This document shows positions 1-14,010 of a stretch of 64,000 bases of DNA, piece by piece. The notes below the pieces were generated by a model that was not told where the DNA came from, searched no databases, and saw nothing but the letters and a program-made list of their open reading frames with translations. Both the position numbers and the translations under genes were made by a program. This stretch comes from Vanilla planifolia (taxonomy: Eukaryota > Streptophyta > Magnoliopsida > Asparagales > Orchidaceae): assembly GCA_023846275.1 (NCBI GenBank), contig JAIUJO010000159.1, forward strand, positions 523,501 through 587,500, read 5' to 3'. Positions within the stretch are counted from its first letter, which is position 1, and the number at the start of each line of letters is the position of its first letter.

Positions 1-2900
1 TCATCTTCACCATATCCTAATTTAACATAATGTTTTAACTTACCACCTCATTATAGTATCCATTCTCAAGCCAGTTATGAACCTTCTCCAATAAGATCAT
101 CATCAAATTAGTCACCAAAATACTTTAATTTTAGGCCATGTTTCATGTTATTAGCATAATTGAATTACTTCCTTACTTGAATCAAGCATGGTGCCCATTG
201 AGTAAGCTTATTATCAAAATGGTTATCAAAGGCCACCAGTTTCTATGCCAATTATGCCTCACAGAAACAGCAAGACTATAGTTATGACTCATGTAAGATG
301 AATTCCACTTCCTTCCATGATGACCATTGTAAAAATGCACTATATTCACAAAAAATACATCTTTGAATGATACCACACAATTTTTGACGACATTTGGTAT
401 CACTACAACCATCTACATTTACACAAATTCTTTAGGACTTAAGAGCCTCCTTTTGTTGGCTAACCAAAACCTCCTCTAAACAAGAATCAGTTTTTGTTTA
501 CAATTTTCATGAATGCTCTTTTTTCTTCTATTAGGAGAAAACATCTTCACTTCTTGGTTTGCTAGTCTCTTCATGTAATAGCCAAATGAACCTCTAGTGG
601 AAATCATGTTAACATTACTCATTTTTTATCATGTAAGAGCATCCTTGAAACTTACATTAGTTGGATTATTTCTTGTGCGGTCACTATTTGGATAGTTTCC
701 CTTCCCTACAACTTTGGCATCATTAGAAACACTTTTGGAGCACCTTTGTACATGAAATGCATCAACACAATTAAGACTTATAACATTCTCCCTTGGTACA
801 TTACATGGTTTTATAAACTAGTTGAACTTCAAATTACAATCAATGATGCTTACTTCTTCCATATTCTACTTAGTTTTAGTTATAGTTTCCAAAAGAATAG
901 CTGATGTACCCCTTTCTATAGTTGATTCACTATCTTCTTTTATTGATGAGTTCACTTCACAACATACCTAATTTTATTTAGACATAACCATTGATGTCTT
1001 AAAATAATTTCCTTCATTCCTCTAAGTATGTTTTGAAACTATGTTGGAATACTCACAAAAAGAAGAATGTTGGGGTCCCTAAAATTCTTTCTACTTTGGA
1101 TCAGAACCTTTACATCTATCATGCACACTAGGGGATAGTGCACCATGTCCCTTTTTTCATAATATTTCTTTGCTTTGAGCCCACCATTATGCTAGCAAAC
1201 CTTGTAGTAATTACATCCATCTTCACCTTTGCCCACCTTCCCTTCCATCTAACTATAGTTCCATCCACTATCTGCCTGCAATTTTATCTACCATCCACCA
1301 TTTATTTAGAGTTTCATTTTGTTGTCATTCCAAATTTTAATTCTTTGGGTTTTTTGATAAAATAACTACTTTAAGTATATAATATACTCTCTTAAGGAGG
1401 TTCATAAAAACGTTTGAAAATAGATATAACAAAAGTTGTTTAAAAAAGATAAATTCCTAGTCACTATTAAAGTCACATGAAAGCGTCTGATATGTGACGA
1501 AATTTGTTTCAACATTTCCTTGTCAAATATAAAGGATAGCTTGAAGGATATCATTCGATTCACAAAATCAATTGTAACATGATACTTTTTCTTGCAAAAA
1601 GAAGAGAGTAACAATCATGTGACCTCCACAATAGCTATTCTTGAATTTGATTGTATCTCCACAACATGAATGTTGAAAAGCAAAGTTATTAAATTCTCCA
1701 ATACTTTTGAGGATTGTAAGAGTTTTCACAATAGTGATAGCTTCTAACATATGCATTTTACTAGTAAGAATTAGAGGTTTGGCCATGTGATCCAACATTC
1801 ATATGTTGATCCCAGCACTATGACTTTCCATTTTGACAAAATCATAAGTGCATTTCACCCAACAAATTGGTGGAGTCCATTTTGAGGTCACACATAGCCT
1901 AATGAGGCTATAGCTACTCCCATTTTATAGGTTATGAAGAATAAATATTACAATAATGGCCATAAAATCCAATTAAATATTCCTTTGTATTACTACAAGA
2001 ATAATTGTCATGTCATAATATGTGCCCATATTTTTGTTAAACCTTAGAATATACAACACTATTGTAACAAAATTCACTTCACTAGAAACATTGGAATCCC
2101 AAAGTTGTTCCTATTCAACTTGATAATTCTTATACTGAATTAACCTGACTATAGTACTTCTACTAAATAATATAAAAAAAAATTAGTTGTTTCTTTCCCA
2201 TGCTTCTTTATCCTTGTAACTTTCCAAGAAATTGTTTGCTAAATTTTCCTCCTTGCATCACCAAGGGCATGTCCCCTACACTAATAAGTTGCTCACACAA
2301 AGCAAAAACTTTATTGGAACAAGATTCAAGATAAAACTCCATAAGAATACAATCACATAAGGCTACAACTTCTTGTTCCAGGCCTAAACTATATCCTTCA
2401 ATGCCACATTCAAAAAAACAAAAATGTTATATTATATTAATTTACATTCCAACGCCATGCCTTCATTTTGCTTAAAATACATTATGGCTTTTAAAATTGA
2501 CTTAAGAAAATTGTAGAACTCTAGATACTAAATTAACATCAAATATGTTTTTAATTTTGTCACTAACTAATTCTCCATGCTCCATAACTAGGTCCTCCAC
2601 ATTGAATAGATACTTAATGAAGACATTGATGAATGTTAGCATCATAACAACTAGGAGATATCCAAATGAAGTATGGTATATAAAAGGACATATTTACCTT
2701 ATACAACTCACCATAAAAATAATTTGTGAATGTATGTGGCCTCCAATCATAGAAATTGTTATTTTCATAGTGTATTTAAAATTCAATACCTTAGCCATTG
2801 GCCACCTTCCTGAGTTGTCAGCCTTCTACATTGCTTTGTAGCCAACACCTTCTACCAAATAGATAAATCATAGATGCCTAAACCATCAACTCCTTAGGAA
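1..2900. other. Unassigned AT-rich intergenic DNA
   Basis: I see no supportable gene here. Open frames are short (for example 76 codons on the minus strand at 182-412, 75 codons at 1138-1365 and 98 codons at 2545-2841 on the plus strand). None carries a recognisable domain, and their composition simply follows the local pyrimidine-rich sequence. There are no long tandem repeats, tRNA-like cloverleaves or clear terminal repeats. The composition (moderate AT bias, few CpG) fits old, decayed non-coding DNA. Confidence 0.6.
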
Positions 2901-5750
2901 GCATCATCAATGAGCTCAACAAGGAGTGGAGCATATGGCTTAACTTGACTCAGCATAAGAAAGCTTACCAAGCCAAAAAAATAATGATTGATAGATTAAG
3001 AGCTCTTTCTTGATTTTATGGGTAATGTTTCATGGCCATTCTTAATTAGAGGAGTGATTTGTTTGGTTATTTATATTAATGAATAAGACCTTGTCTTATT
3101 GGTAAGCGATGAGGAGTCTAAGCCCTATGGCTAGTTCATAAGGAGACTATGGTCACATAGGCCTTGGAAGTTTATGAAACAATATGTATGTGATGCCCTT
3201 AGATGTTTGGGCTTATGTATTCAACAAATGCATTTCGTTGGTGAAAAGGTCTTGGTAATTTTACGAAATCTTCATTATTACTGGGACAGATCATTGCAAA
3301 TACTTGTTTTCAATGATGAATTCCTTCAACTTATGTTGCCAGTGTCCCAATGTTTTATACACATTGCTTATTAATCTTACTAATTAAATGTTCTGGTTTA
3401 GTTTTTAGATCATTATCATGTATGAACTTTTCATTTACAAGTTAGTGAGAAGATCATAGAGCATAATCATTTTAAGGAAGAAGAAGTCATAACATGGTTT
3501 ATGTAGATGAACCTATGAAAGGATCTTTGGCAAGAGATATAAATTATCAAGTGATCTATGCAACATGTGGTTATGCGATCACTATTCCATGCTACGTTCT
3601 TCCATCATTTGTGCTTTTACTTGCACATGGAGTTCAATGTTTTTGGGTATAAATAATAGCCTATGGGCATGGTCCTATGCAAAATGAGATCAAATATTAT
3701 GTTAGCAATAAGATTATTGTGCATTACTAAGTCCATTTGGTCTTGGAATTTGAACATCAAGTGAATCTCAACAATGGATATCTTGGATCTTCCATTGATG
3801 AAGAATGTAATAAAATATGATATGTGCTATGAATTGCAAAATCTCATGAACCACCAATTTTTTTAACACTAGTTGAAATCGGGGGCTGCATGAGTGTTAT
3901 GCAACTTATCTGTAATTGCAGAAACCTAAAATAATAGGTTTAGGTCCCATACCTCAGTTGGAGGTGATCGATGGCACCCCATGCTAATAACTGGTGTGTT
4001 GATGCGTTCGGTGATGGCCGACTATCAATGTAGTAAGAGGTGGATGCCATCGAGTGTTGTGGCATTAACAAATAGAAATTTATGTTACAATGCAAAAATA
4101 GATGCCCCAAGTCCAACTCCATATACAATGTGTGGAAAAAGAGTACTTTTTTGGTGAGGCTACCCACTAAGTCTAAACATATAAATAAGCAGAGAAGGAA
4201 ATTAAGAATATCCCCTTTGTAATGGTGAGCGAAATAGGACAAGCATCAATATGGAATTAGAGCAACCTGAAGTTAAAATTTGAAGCCTAGAAAGGACTTC
4301 TTAGTGGTAGATAAGGACAAATCCCAAAGGGACATCAAGGAGGGTGAGAGACTCATTCAGCTTAAATTCTTTTACTACCTAAGATGTTGTCAATGAGTCA
4401 AGTTCTTTGGGAATACAGCCCAAATTAGGTGGTAAATTTGATCCAAGGCAACATAATGACACGAGACTTGTCTTAAACCAATACCATGATAAAACAATGA
4501 AAATGACTTTGAAATGATCATCAAAGAGTACTTGAAATTGTGATCATATAATTTATTATACGACTCGAGAAGTAGATTGTCTTGGGCCATCGCAATGGTA
4601 GCAACTAGACATATTGATAGTTTTGGCTAGTCGAAATGCTCACCCCATTGAGTTGTGCCATCACTACACCACATGCATTGGATAAGGCTAATGGGATCCC
4701 CATCTGACACATCTTAATATATGAATAAAGGAGTCTAAAATGCTTGTGAGTCAATGAGTGAGCAAGCTTAGAAGATGCAAGGAAGCTTTTGGTGGGATCC
4801 TTTTGCAAAGGGTGTGACATGAACTGACCCATATCTTTTGTGATGGGCTAAGGAGAGAGCATTGCTACTGCTACACACAAGATAATGAACTATGCCTCTG
4901 TAGGGTGTAGCCTAAGGAAATTGTAGTGGAGGTATATGGAAAAACTGATAGGCAAATCGTTTGCATGAAAGGGGTATTGGGGGAAAAGACCAATTGATAA
5001 ATTTTGTAATTGGCTCCCTTCAAAACTTCCCTTAGGATAGTAGAAGCCTTGATGAGTCGAGTAAAGAATTCTAGGCTCCAAGTGCTTCAATTTTAGTAGC
5101 AACATTTGGGATATTGGGTGAACAAAAGTAGACTAATGATGTACAACTTTGTGCTAACCTAGATCCCACAAAGTATGTTAGTTTGTTGAAACTACAATTT
5201 TGGTGGTCATGGAAGTTAAAATTTGTTTTGGAGATATGGAGATAGTGAGATTATTTCTAGTGTTCCAATTGACAATAACTTTGAAAGAGAGTCGAATTAA
5301 AATTCTCTAACTTGGACGTGGCGGTTGATGGCAATGTCAAGTTGTCAGTGTGGTCGTATAAAGATTTACAATTTCTTCTTAACAACCTATCAGCCCTAAG
5401 AACAGTCAAGCTAAAGGATAGGTGAAGTAGTTAGTAGAGCATTAATTGGTGTCTAATGGACCTTCAATGCTTGAAAACCTGAATAGGTGAGTGCCTTCCA
5501 TGCCCATTCAATGGAGCAATGTAGGTATGAGAAGTCAAAAAATTTGATCAATAATGTCTAGAAAAGGATTGACTCTTAATGTTAAGCAAGGGGTCTCAGT
5601 CCTCAACCAATCGGTTGTCCACAAACTACTCAAACTAGTTACAAGATGAAGTGTGCCTGTTGGGGGACTAATTAGTAGTGAACACAATTAGGGCCTACCC
5701 TTGGCATCAAATAATTGACTTCACAAGATGTGGGAAACCTGATTGTTTAA
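2901..5750. other. Less AT-rich unassigned region, possibly decayed repeat
   Basis: This stretch is visibly richer in G and C than the rest of the window and holds several open frames of 66-100 codons on the minus strand (3940-4242, 4390-4590, 4605-4832, 4890-5105) in different frames. That pattern could mean a decayed coding repeat read on the minus strand, but I could not match any frame to a known Pol, Gag or transposase motif, so no product is named. A small perfect hairpin (8-bp arms, 3-base loop) lies at 3082-3100; nothing shows that it is functional. Confidence 0.35.
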
Positions 5751-7948
5751 CTAAAAAAAGTATTATGATGGTCATTGAGGATGCTCATGCTATATAATTT
5801 ATTTGTAGTGCCAAAAATGGCAAAGTAAAGAAATTCAACATAATGTGACTAAGATGTAGGAGTAATTATAACTATCTTAATGTAGCTAAACAAATCATTA
5901 TCTAGTTATTGATGTGTAGGAATGGATTCAAGTGATTTTGACTATCCTTATCCACTATCTAGTGAAACCACATCTAAGGGAATGAGCTTCGTAGGATCTT
6001 TAGGGATTGAAGACAACGTTGAGCTCTAGACTAGTAAAACTTTGTGAGATGACATAAGGGGAGTAGCACAAGTGAGAGTTGACATACTAATGAAATTGAA
6101 ATACCATTGCTTTTATTAATAGTTTACTAATTCTATTCGATAACGACAAGGTTGAGCCTCTACTTTTGGTTCCAAGCCTTTCATCATTGGGTGCATCCTT
6201 GTGGAGGACTTTGTTAGGTGAGGAGTTTGGCTATGATGGCTCATCTACTAAATTATAAGATAGATGTCTTAAGAAGAATTCAACAAGAGTAGAGATCTCA
6301 TTTTTAACAAATTGGTAAAAGCTTTTTTGATTTTTATTTCCAATATGAATACAAATCAAGAAAGCATGGCCTATCTATCGTTTAAGCTTCTAGAATTTGA
6401 AGCTTGAGGTGTCAAAGAGGTTGCATAAAGATAACTAGCTTTTGATACCCAAGCATTCATAATAGCATTACTTTTTGATCCTTTAAAATAAGCAATTCCT
6501 ATCATTATGAAGCAAAACTCACCAAGTGTTGTAATGTTCACCAGCTAATAAGTAACATAAGATGGGTTTAAACAATTATGATTTAGGTTAGGTTTTTCCT
6601 TTAAAATAAGCAATTTTTATCATTTAAGCTAGTATAAGGGGAACCATTGATTAATAATATTGACCATTGTCCTTGATTAAAAAGCTAGTGGAATGAAACT
6701 ATCATGTGTAGGATTATGAATGAATACCTCTAAGTCAAATTCCATACTATGATGTATTAACAGGACCTACAATTCTTATGTTGGTTGATAGGCGGGGCTT
6801 TGCACCCAATGGTACATAACATGGGCTTGCCTTGTGTTGTAGAAGTTTGGATGACACATGCATCACAAGAAATTGTAGCTAATGAAGAATAGTCGATGGA
6901 ATCCTTTCTAATTGACTTAAATTTGTGATGAGACATTATTAGAGGCAAAGTGGCTTTGTTGTTATGATCCACCAAGATACAAAACAATGTCATAGCAATT
7001 TCTTCCCTTCACACACATAGACATTATAAAGGTTTCAAAACACCTCATGCTCACTTGGTTGCTTACTCATCCTATTAAGTTTGCTCTACTTGATCCACTT
7101 ATTATGATTCTTTCTATGTTCTTTTTGTGGCGCTGTGCACTTTCTTGAGTACAAGGTTGATTTCCCTCACATTGCTCATCGTACAAGTTGGATGGTACAA
7201 TGAAGGAATTATTACATTTTTCCTTCTTTACAAATTGTCACAATCCTTTGAGATCTAAACTTATGTCATAATAGATTCATCCTTAAAAATCTAAATATGT
7301 CACATAAAATTTAAAAAATTTGTCTTGCTTTCATCCATTATTAAAGCAGCACCTTTAGCAATTTTATGTGCATGGCAAACAATCTCACACTTTTTACCCT
7401 ATTTATCACTTGTGATTTCTCAAACATGGATTCGAAGCTGCTTTATTGGGAGACTTTCCTTCTTCCTTCACGAAATTATTGCAAACTACAATCTAAAATG
7501 GGTAATGTAAATAGAAATGAAGTTGATACTTTGAAATATACACAAGGGTTTGTGCTTACTAAGATGTAGTCCTTACCACTTGCCACTATGAACGAAAGAA
7601 CGAAAATTCATTATGTGCACGTGCCTCACAACTTGTTAGTGCTTGCCCTTTGGCTTCTAGTGTGCATGGCTAATGAGGCCTATAGAGTGTAACTTCTTTT
7701 GGGGTTTTTAGCATTGTGGGCTATTGGCTCTTGTATTAGGCATTGTGTTATTAGTAAACATGCATTCTTCCCTTAAAGAGTTGTTGTAATAAACAATCAA
7801 TGGTGGCCAATGTGTAGCATGCAATGTTCTATGGTAAAGAAATGTTGGATGGTACAAATTGTGCTAAGGTTTTGGAGATTGTCTATGGCCCTAGGCATCC
7901 ATTGGAACACTTACATGTTCGATAGGGCACTTTGAGACTGCACCAAAA
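5751..7948. other. Unassigned intergenic DNA
   Basis: No gene can be supported. A minus-strand frame of 78 codons (6757-6993) and two overlapping plus-strand frames of 61-67 codons (7325-7569) show no recognisable domain. The only structure noted is a short direct repeat at 6479-6624, listed separately. The segment leads into the possible hAT remnant and may be part of the same decayed element, but no further conserved blocks could be read in it. Confidence 0.4.
6479..6624 (+). repeat. Pair of 28-bp direct repeats, 118 bp apart
   Basis: A 28-base segment at 6479-6506 starting TCCTTTAAAATAAGCAATT recurs at 6597-6624 with two mismatches (CC against TT). It is too short to be a long terminal repeat. 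It may be the trace of a local duplication or two arms of a small decayed element. Confidence 0.6.
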
Positions 7949-8122
7949 AGTACTGTCTGCGTGTCTAGCAGCTTGTTCATGCACATCCTTCAGCATCTTG
8001 TGCAAGCAGTTGGTGGAGCTGACAAAGTGGAACTTTTTCATGTGAGTTTTAATGCTATGGCATGCTACAATTTGGACTAATACTCAATGTTCTAAGTCCC
8101 ACAATTGCATCCATGTGTACAT
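7949..8122 (+). pseudogene. Possible hAT-type transposase (DUF659) remnant
   Basis: One reading frame (phase of 7973) gives LFMHILQHLVQAVGGADKV, then a segment containing NAMACYNLD, a stop at 8078, YSMF, a second stop at 8108-frame codon 8093-8095, and then VPQLHPCVH. Plant hAT-like proteins with a DUF659 domain have the same order: a hydrophobic helix ending in V..VG, a V-rich strand, an aspartate-asparagine-alanine box, and about 20 residues later a proline-cysteine-x-histidine motif. Here the spacing from NA to PCVH is about 20 codons, close to that arrangement. The catalytic aspartate normally placed before NA reads as F, so the copy would be dead. No C-terminal dimerisation domain, terminal inverted repeats or target duplication were found. 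A chance match cannot be excluded. Confidence 0.35.
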
Positions 8123-11100
8123 TAAAAAAGTAATGCTGCTACAGATGGAAGTTTGCACACTATTACTAATGGTTTTCAACTATGTCACACATCTTTTGCA
8201 TGTCAAAGTACTCATTTGATTTGTAGACATATCAGACCTAACAAAGATGTTCTAGCTAATATACATATATCACATAACTAGGATTTACATGAAACTATGA
8301 ACATCAACTCAATTTTACACTTTAATTCTATAACATGCCATAAAATTATTAGTAGTTTTGCACCCCACCGATGTAGTGAACATTTTAATTATTCTATGTT
8401 ATCATGCATATAATTTATATAGATGGAAAGATGAGATCATGAAAGATCTTAATTTTTAACAAGATATAGTAAAAGAATAAGGTCACCATGTGATGGCCAT
8501 GCAAAATATAGTCAATATCATTACACTTTCATTGTTTTAATTTTCATAGAAACTATCATGCTAAACCAAGGATACTTGTACAACCAATAAAGTACTTAAA
8601 CTAGTGACCATATTATTTTATTCCATATGGCTGTATCTTAGTTAAGTAGGATGTGTTAATAAAAAATTCGTACTTTTATGGTTCAAGACTACATAAAATT
8701 TTCCATATTAGCAATAAAGTTATTTTTCATACATATTAAGACAATAAGAAAGGCAACAAAATTTATTATGCTTTTCATGACAAATCATGTCTTGGTTAAG
8801 TGGGAATTCGGACTGATAATCATTTTTTTGAGTTTAACAATTGAATCCCCATGAACATTAATAATGTATAGCTACCAATGAAAGCATATAATCATCAAAT
8901 GATCTTTTATATTTTTTAATTATACTGTAATAAAAGTTACACATAGAATACAAGCAAGGTTGTACAAGAATATCAACAAATGGCCCGATATGACCAAAAA
9001 AATTTCCATTAGTCCAATATTCAGAAATACAAATAAATGATGCTATCTAAAAGTGCTTATATTCATGTAACTTAATTTAATTTCTTTGATTACAATTTAA
9101 GGTACATTTTTGCATGATTCCCAAATTTTGAAGAGAAAAACATGTTAAGTAATCCCTTACAAGCTAGATACTACTATCTTTTTGCACGATAAAATTTTAC
9201 CCTTATTTACATAGCTATTTTTTTGAAGATGATTACATAAATATTATCGCATTCAATTTCCCAAGTATTCTACATGAAACATAATAAGATAGCACTTTGA
9301 TATTTCCATAGGTCTTAGTTTGATTTAATGTAGATACGAAAGCTTATCCTACTTTATAACTTTCCTGTATAACATCTACAACATAAGCACTTCTTCTTTC
9401 ACGTTTGGGCACACTTTTGCATATAGTTAAGTCTCCTTTTTCCTTTACTACCAATTCTTTTTCTTCTTCCTAACCTTTATATGTAGGGCATCTTAATTTC
9501 AAGACTAGAATCAAGCTAGTCTCATTATAAAAAAATGGCCCATTTAGTATCAACATATCCTTCTAGTATGATAAAGTCATCATACTAACAGTTATCTAGA
9601 CTCACAATCATCAACCAAAAGTTTCCTTAGATAGTCATGTTGGATCTATTATCCCAATGTGTACAACATACTATGCACCATGACACCATCAACATTTAAC
9701 TAATCATATTTGTAAAATGTTAAGCTTCCAATCATACTATCTTTATCAATTTAAACATTCAAAAAATTGGAATACTTCACATTCCTTATTATCATACATG
9801 ATATGTTGCTTTGATGCAAATGTCACCTAAACATACTTCCATAGCCTTTCCACACATATCTCTTATTTGTGTCTATTACTTTATTATAACATATAATTTT
9901 CCAATATCATACAATAAAATATTCATAGGCAAGTGACCTTGAAATTTTTTCCTTGCATCATACCACCCGATTTACAACCATTGTACTACAAAGTCTTCAT
10001 GCAAGGCATATCTTTTGGCTCTAAAATCTTATTAGTCCAATTTTGCATGCATTAGTTTAGCAAATAAGATAGATGCATTGGCCAACTAAATGGAATTCTA
10101 TCAAGTATTTTAAGGTACTCATACACAAGTTTTATACTTAAGGATGCTTTTAATGTTTAGACCTTAAGATCATAGTTTCAATTCGTAATTGTTGTCAATT
10201 AACTTCATGAGATGGTGATAAATATTAATGAATCCATGAGATGTAATGTGCAGAATGAAATGGGTTCCTTAAGAAGATTTAAATAAGTTTTAAAATATAG
10301 CAAACGAAAAGTTCATAAAGGTTATTCTTGATGGTTGCTAAACCATTAAGTGTAAATTCCTCCTTGGGTTAGCACATAAAGAAAATGTTCATAGAATAGA
10401 CCTTCTGAGATAATACTGGTTTCAACCCTTGTAAAGTGATTAATTTTTTTCTCACCTAAAATCACAGCTCATGCAAATCTTAATTTAAAATGCATATTGT
10501 TTTGGTATATAAAAACTACCACAAATGTCCATAATGTTGACCTTATGAGCCAAAGTTGCCATGGGTTACTAAGTTTATTGATGAAGTAGATGTGTGGAAA
10601 TGTCCTTATAATAAGTTGCAATGGAAACAAACCTTGGGGTTTAGGAATCATTTCTGGCTAACTTATAAAATTTCAAATGTATAATGAAAAAAGAGTAGTA
10701 GTCCTTCATTTTTAAAAGTGAAATTGGTCATATTTATATGTCTGTCTGCACGGGTATATCATTAGATAGGAAAGTGATCCATAGTGGAAAGATAAGGGCA
10801 TGACTATCACCTTATCTATTTTTAATGAATATTCAAGAAATGATGAGTGCTTCTTACAGTAATACATAACAAAATCTGAACATAATCATGGGTTGATAAC
10901 ATTTTGGTGGATAGTGGTGAGTAATAAGAAATATAAGCATCTTGGAAAACTAGTTCATGAAAACTTTAATTTCTGGACTTGAGGTGTTGTGATTGAAAAA
11001 TTGTGACTATTATTCTTGTGTATTATATCTCAAAAGACAAGTACAAATCACTATAGTGCTAAGAATTTTGATGTCAAAAGCTTAACCAATTTATAGCTAC

Positions 11101-13925
11101 AAAAGAAACTCATGTTACTAGTAAGACATCATTGCACTAATAGTTCGTTTTAGTGACAACCCATTGAATAGGAATAATATAGGTAAATAACAAGTACAAC
11201 ACAACTAAACCTCATAGGAAAAGAAGCTTATTGTGAATTATAAAAGTATGACTTTGATTTTCGTAATAATATGATCAATATATTGGCTATCTTCTTGGTT
11301 GAAAGTCTAAGAGACTCAATCAATCATGTGTAATTTCGTGTTCATACATACATGATTAATATGCTAAGTGTTTTAACGCAATAATATTATCTCTATTATC
11401 ATATCAATCCAATGTAGTTTTTAGATTTGTACAAATATGATCTATGATAATATACATGATGTGTGGCCTAATAAAAAGGGCTGAGTTTTTGAGAACAAAT
11501 ATTATAACTTCCAAAAACTTTATTTGAAAATATTTTGAAATAATTATGTCATAATACCTAGAAAGCTTGAGTAAATATATTCAAAATTATTTTTGTGCAA
11601 TACTAAATTTTAATTCATAGTGCATTAAGTTTTTGAAAATTTAAAATCTGATCTATGAAATGAAAAATTTATGAATAATGACAAATCACATAGATGCTTT
11701 TATGTTGTTTTACTCCAATTGAAATCGACATTTACCACCAAAAAATACTAGCCAAAAACCTAACTAACCATTATAAGCCTCTTACAAATAGATAGGTAGG
11801 CAAAACAAAAGCAAGAGCAACATAAAACAAATAGATTACCCAAAACTTACAACGAAATAAAATGATTAAAAAAATGCTAGTGACACAAATCTAAATATTA
11901 TGCATAAATTAATGTTATGCTTAGTGAAATTATTTAAGAAGACACATCCCTTTCCATGAATCATTTAAGAAATAAATGAATAAAATCATATACAACAGAA
12001 TTACAAAGGGCGTTAGAGCTCAAATAGTGAATGTCAAAATAAATGCATATAATAGTCAACTCCAATTCTATGGCTTAATTTTTGTGGCTTAAAATGTTTC
12101 CTCATTCTTTTATGTTAAAAAATCTACTATTTATAGGTTTTTTGCAATATGTAGAAGAAATTACTAAGAAAAACAATTTATAATTACTGGTTGAATGGCA
12201 TGACTTCAATAACAACATCTCAAAAATAACTATTAAGAAAAAATAATGGGCAAGCTAGCAATATTATTTTTAGGAAATTGCAAATACGGCCGATTTGATA
12301 TCCTTGGGATGTTTTATTTTAAATTTTAATGAGGTCAATAGGAGTTAGAAAATTGACTATGAAGTTAAGATTTAATGTTGTCTTTTTGTTCACAAATATT
12401 GTGTAATCAAATGGCTAACTTGTATTTGTCATATTTAGAATGTTTGAAAAATTTAGAATCGATTTGAATCAATGAGCATAAAAAATGCAAAAAAAAAATT
12501 CAACTATTCTATCAAAAAAATCTCATGTATGAATGAAGGGATTTGAATTATCATGATTTCAAATTTAGGAATTTTTTATTATTTAATCTAACCACAAAAT
12601 CATATTATTCAAATTCTCTTCAAAATTTGATAATTGAAATACAAAAATAATATTTTTAATTTTTATCATAATTTAACTTTTTGTGTGAGAGAAAGCTATA
12701 TATAATGTTTGACCTAGCTGCAAACAATTGAAAGAACATTTTAGGTAGGTTGCCCATTACTTCGCTTGGAATCACATGCTTTTTTTGGATGACAAATTTA
12801 AAGTATAGTTTTTGTGATGAAGAAATTTAATTCTATAATGGATATCTTTACCTATTCATTCACTGAAACATGTATTTGAAAATTAGCAAGTCCATTTGTA
12901 AACCTTGTAAATGTAGTAAACAAACATACAATAGATTCATTGGAAAGCATTTTTCAGCAAATCATAATAAATATCACCAAATGTTTTTCATTTTAATTAA
13001 ATAACGATGTATGATCATAACTTCCCACTAACTTGGGTTATATTTCAAAAAATACTTTGAAATTAATTATTTTATTAAACATAGTAGCATTTAAAGTACA
13101 ATGTAAAATATTTTTTATGCTAGAATTTTATTAGACCTATGTTTTTTCCTCTCAACCATTTAACTAAATGTTTTATGTATAAATATATATTTAAACTTTT
13201 TCTCTCTAAGAAATTTCATTGAGTTTAAAATACTTACTATATTTCCTTGCCACATAACATGAAGTGAAGGATCTTCCTAGTTTTCTAATAGAGATAGTTT
13301 TCACCAAAAAAGAGTAGTGGCTTATTAGAAGCTACACCTTCTCGTAAATTCACTAAAGGATTAATAGGAGAAGACATAGGTCTTGCTAGCTAATATCTTC
13401 TAACAAGAATTTGATGCAACTTTGATTCCAATTGAAGCATGGTTCTAGAAAGAGTAGCAAATTACTTTGAATGAAAATTTTGTCTTATAAAAAACTTATT
13501 TAAAAAAATTCTTTAAAGTAATGATTTTAGGTTATTTAATATGCTCTGGGAAATCATTATAAATGTTTTAGTGCAACTTTAAAATTTATTGTATAGTACA
13601 TTACGTTTTCATTAAATTTAAAATCAACATTTTCAAACAAAAACAATTTAAATCATTTATTATGATGATCAATTTTAATTTTTGCGCATTGGAAAAATAA
13701 TTTTAAATATAGCTAACAATCTTGTCAAAATAAAAATGAAATATCTAAATTTAAATTCAAAATAATCCTCTTAGGCGTTTAACACTCTAACCAAAATCAA
13801 CTTATTTGGATTTGACATTTACTTTTTTTAGGCTCCCCCATGAACATAAAAATAAGTTATTTAAATGTTTAAAAATTACTTGACTAACATCATTATAAAT
13901 ATTAGGTTTTGTTTTAGTCAAAGAA
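8123..13925. other. Unassigned AT-rich intergenic DNA
   Basis: There is no supportable gene; the longest frame is 60 codons (10469-10651, minus) with no recognised motif. Homopolymer and short AT tracts are common, with no array, long inverted repeat or paired terminal repeat that I could detect. The monomer that fills the right-hand part of the window is not recognisable here. Confidence 0.6.
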
Positions 13926-14010
13926 AGAAACATGGGTCGGGTTCAACACCATGAGACTATTCGCGATGTTCATCATATATCTGACATGAGTCAAGGAGCC
14001 ACAAGATAAG
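13926..14010. other. Short CpG-bearing islet in AT-rich DNA
   Basis: About 85 bases stand out from their surroundings by higher GC and by CpGs (in GGTCGGG and ATTCGCGATG), while flanking kilobases have almost none. The plus strand would read a short frame from an ATG at 13932 (beginning MGRVQHHETIRDVHH) that stops at about 25 codons. A pyrimidine-rich stretch ending in AG precedes it and AAGGTCATG follows it, so it could be a lone exon fragment or an insert of other origin. Nothing confirms either. Confidence 0.3.

Noticed and set aside
3082..3100. Hairpin AATAAGAC-CTT-GTCTTATT as a terminator or regulatory element
   Set aside because: An isolated 8-bp hairpin in AT-rich DNA is expected by chance, and no gene lies beside it.
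3940..4242. 100-codon minus-strand frame as a gene
   Set aside because: No recognised motif and no continuation in neighbouring frames that I could join into a known family. It is kept only as part of an unassigned region.
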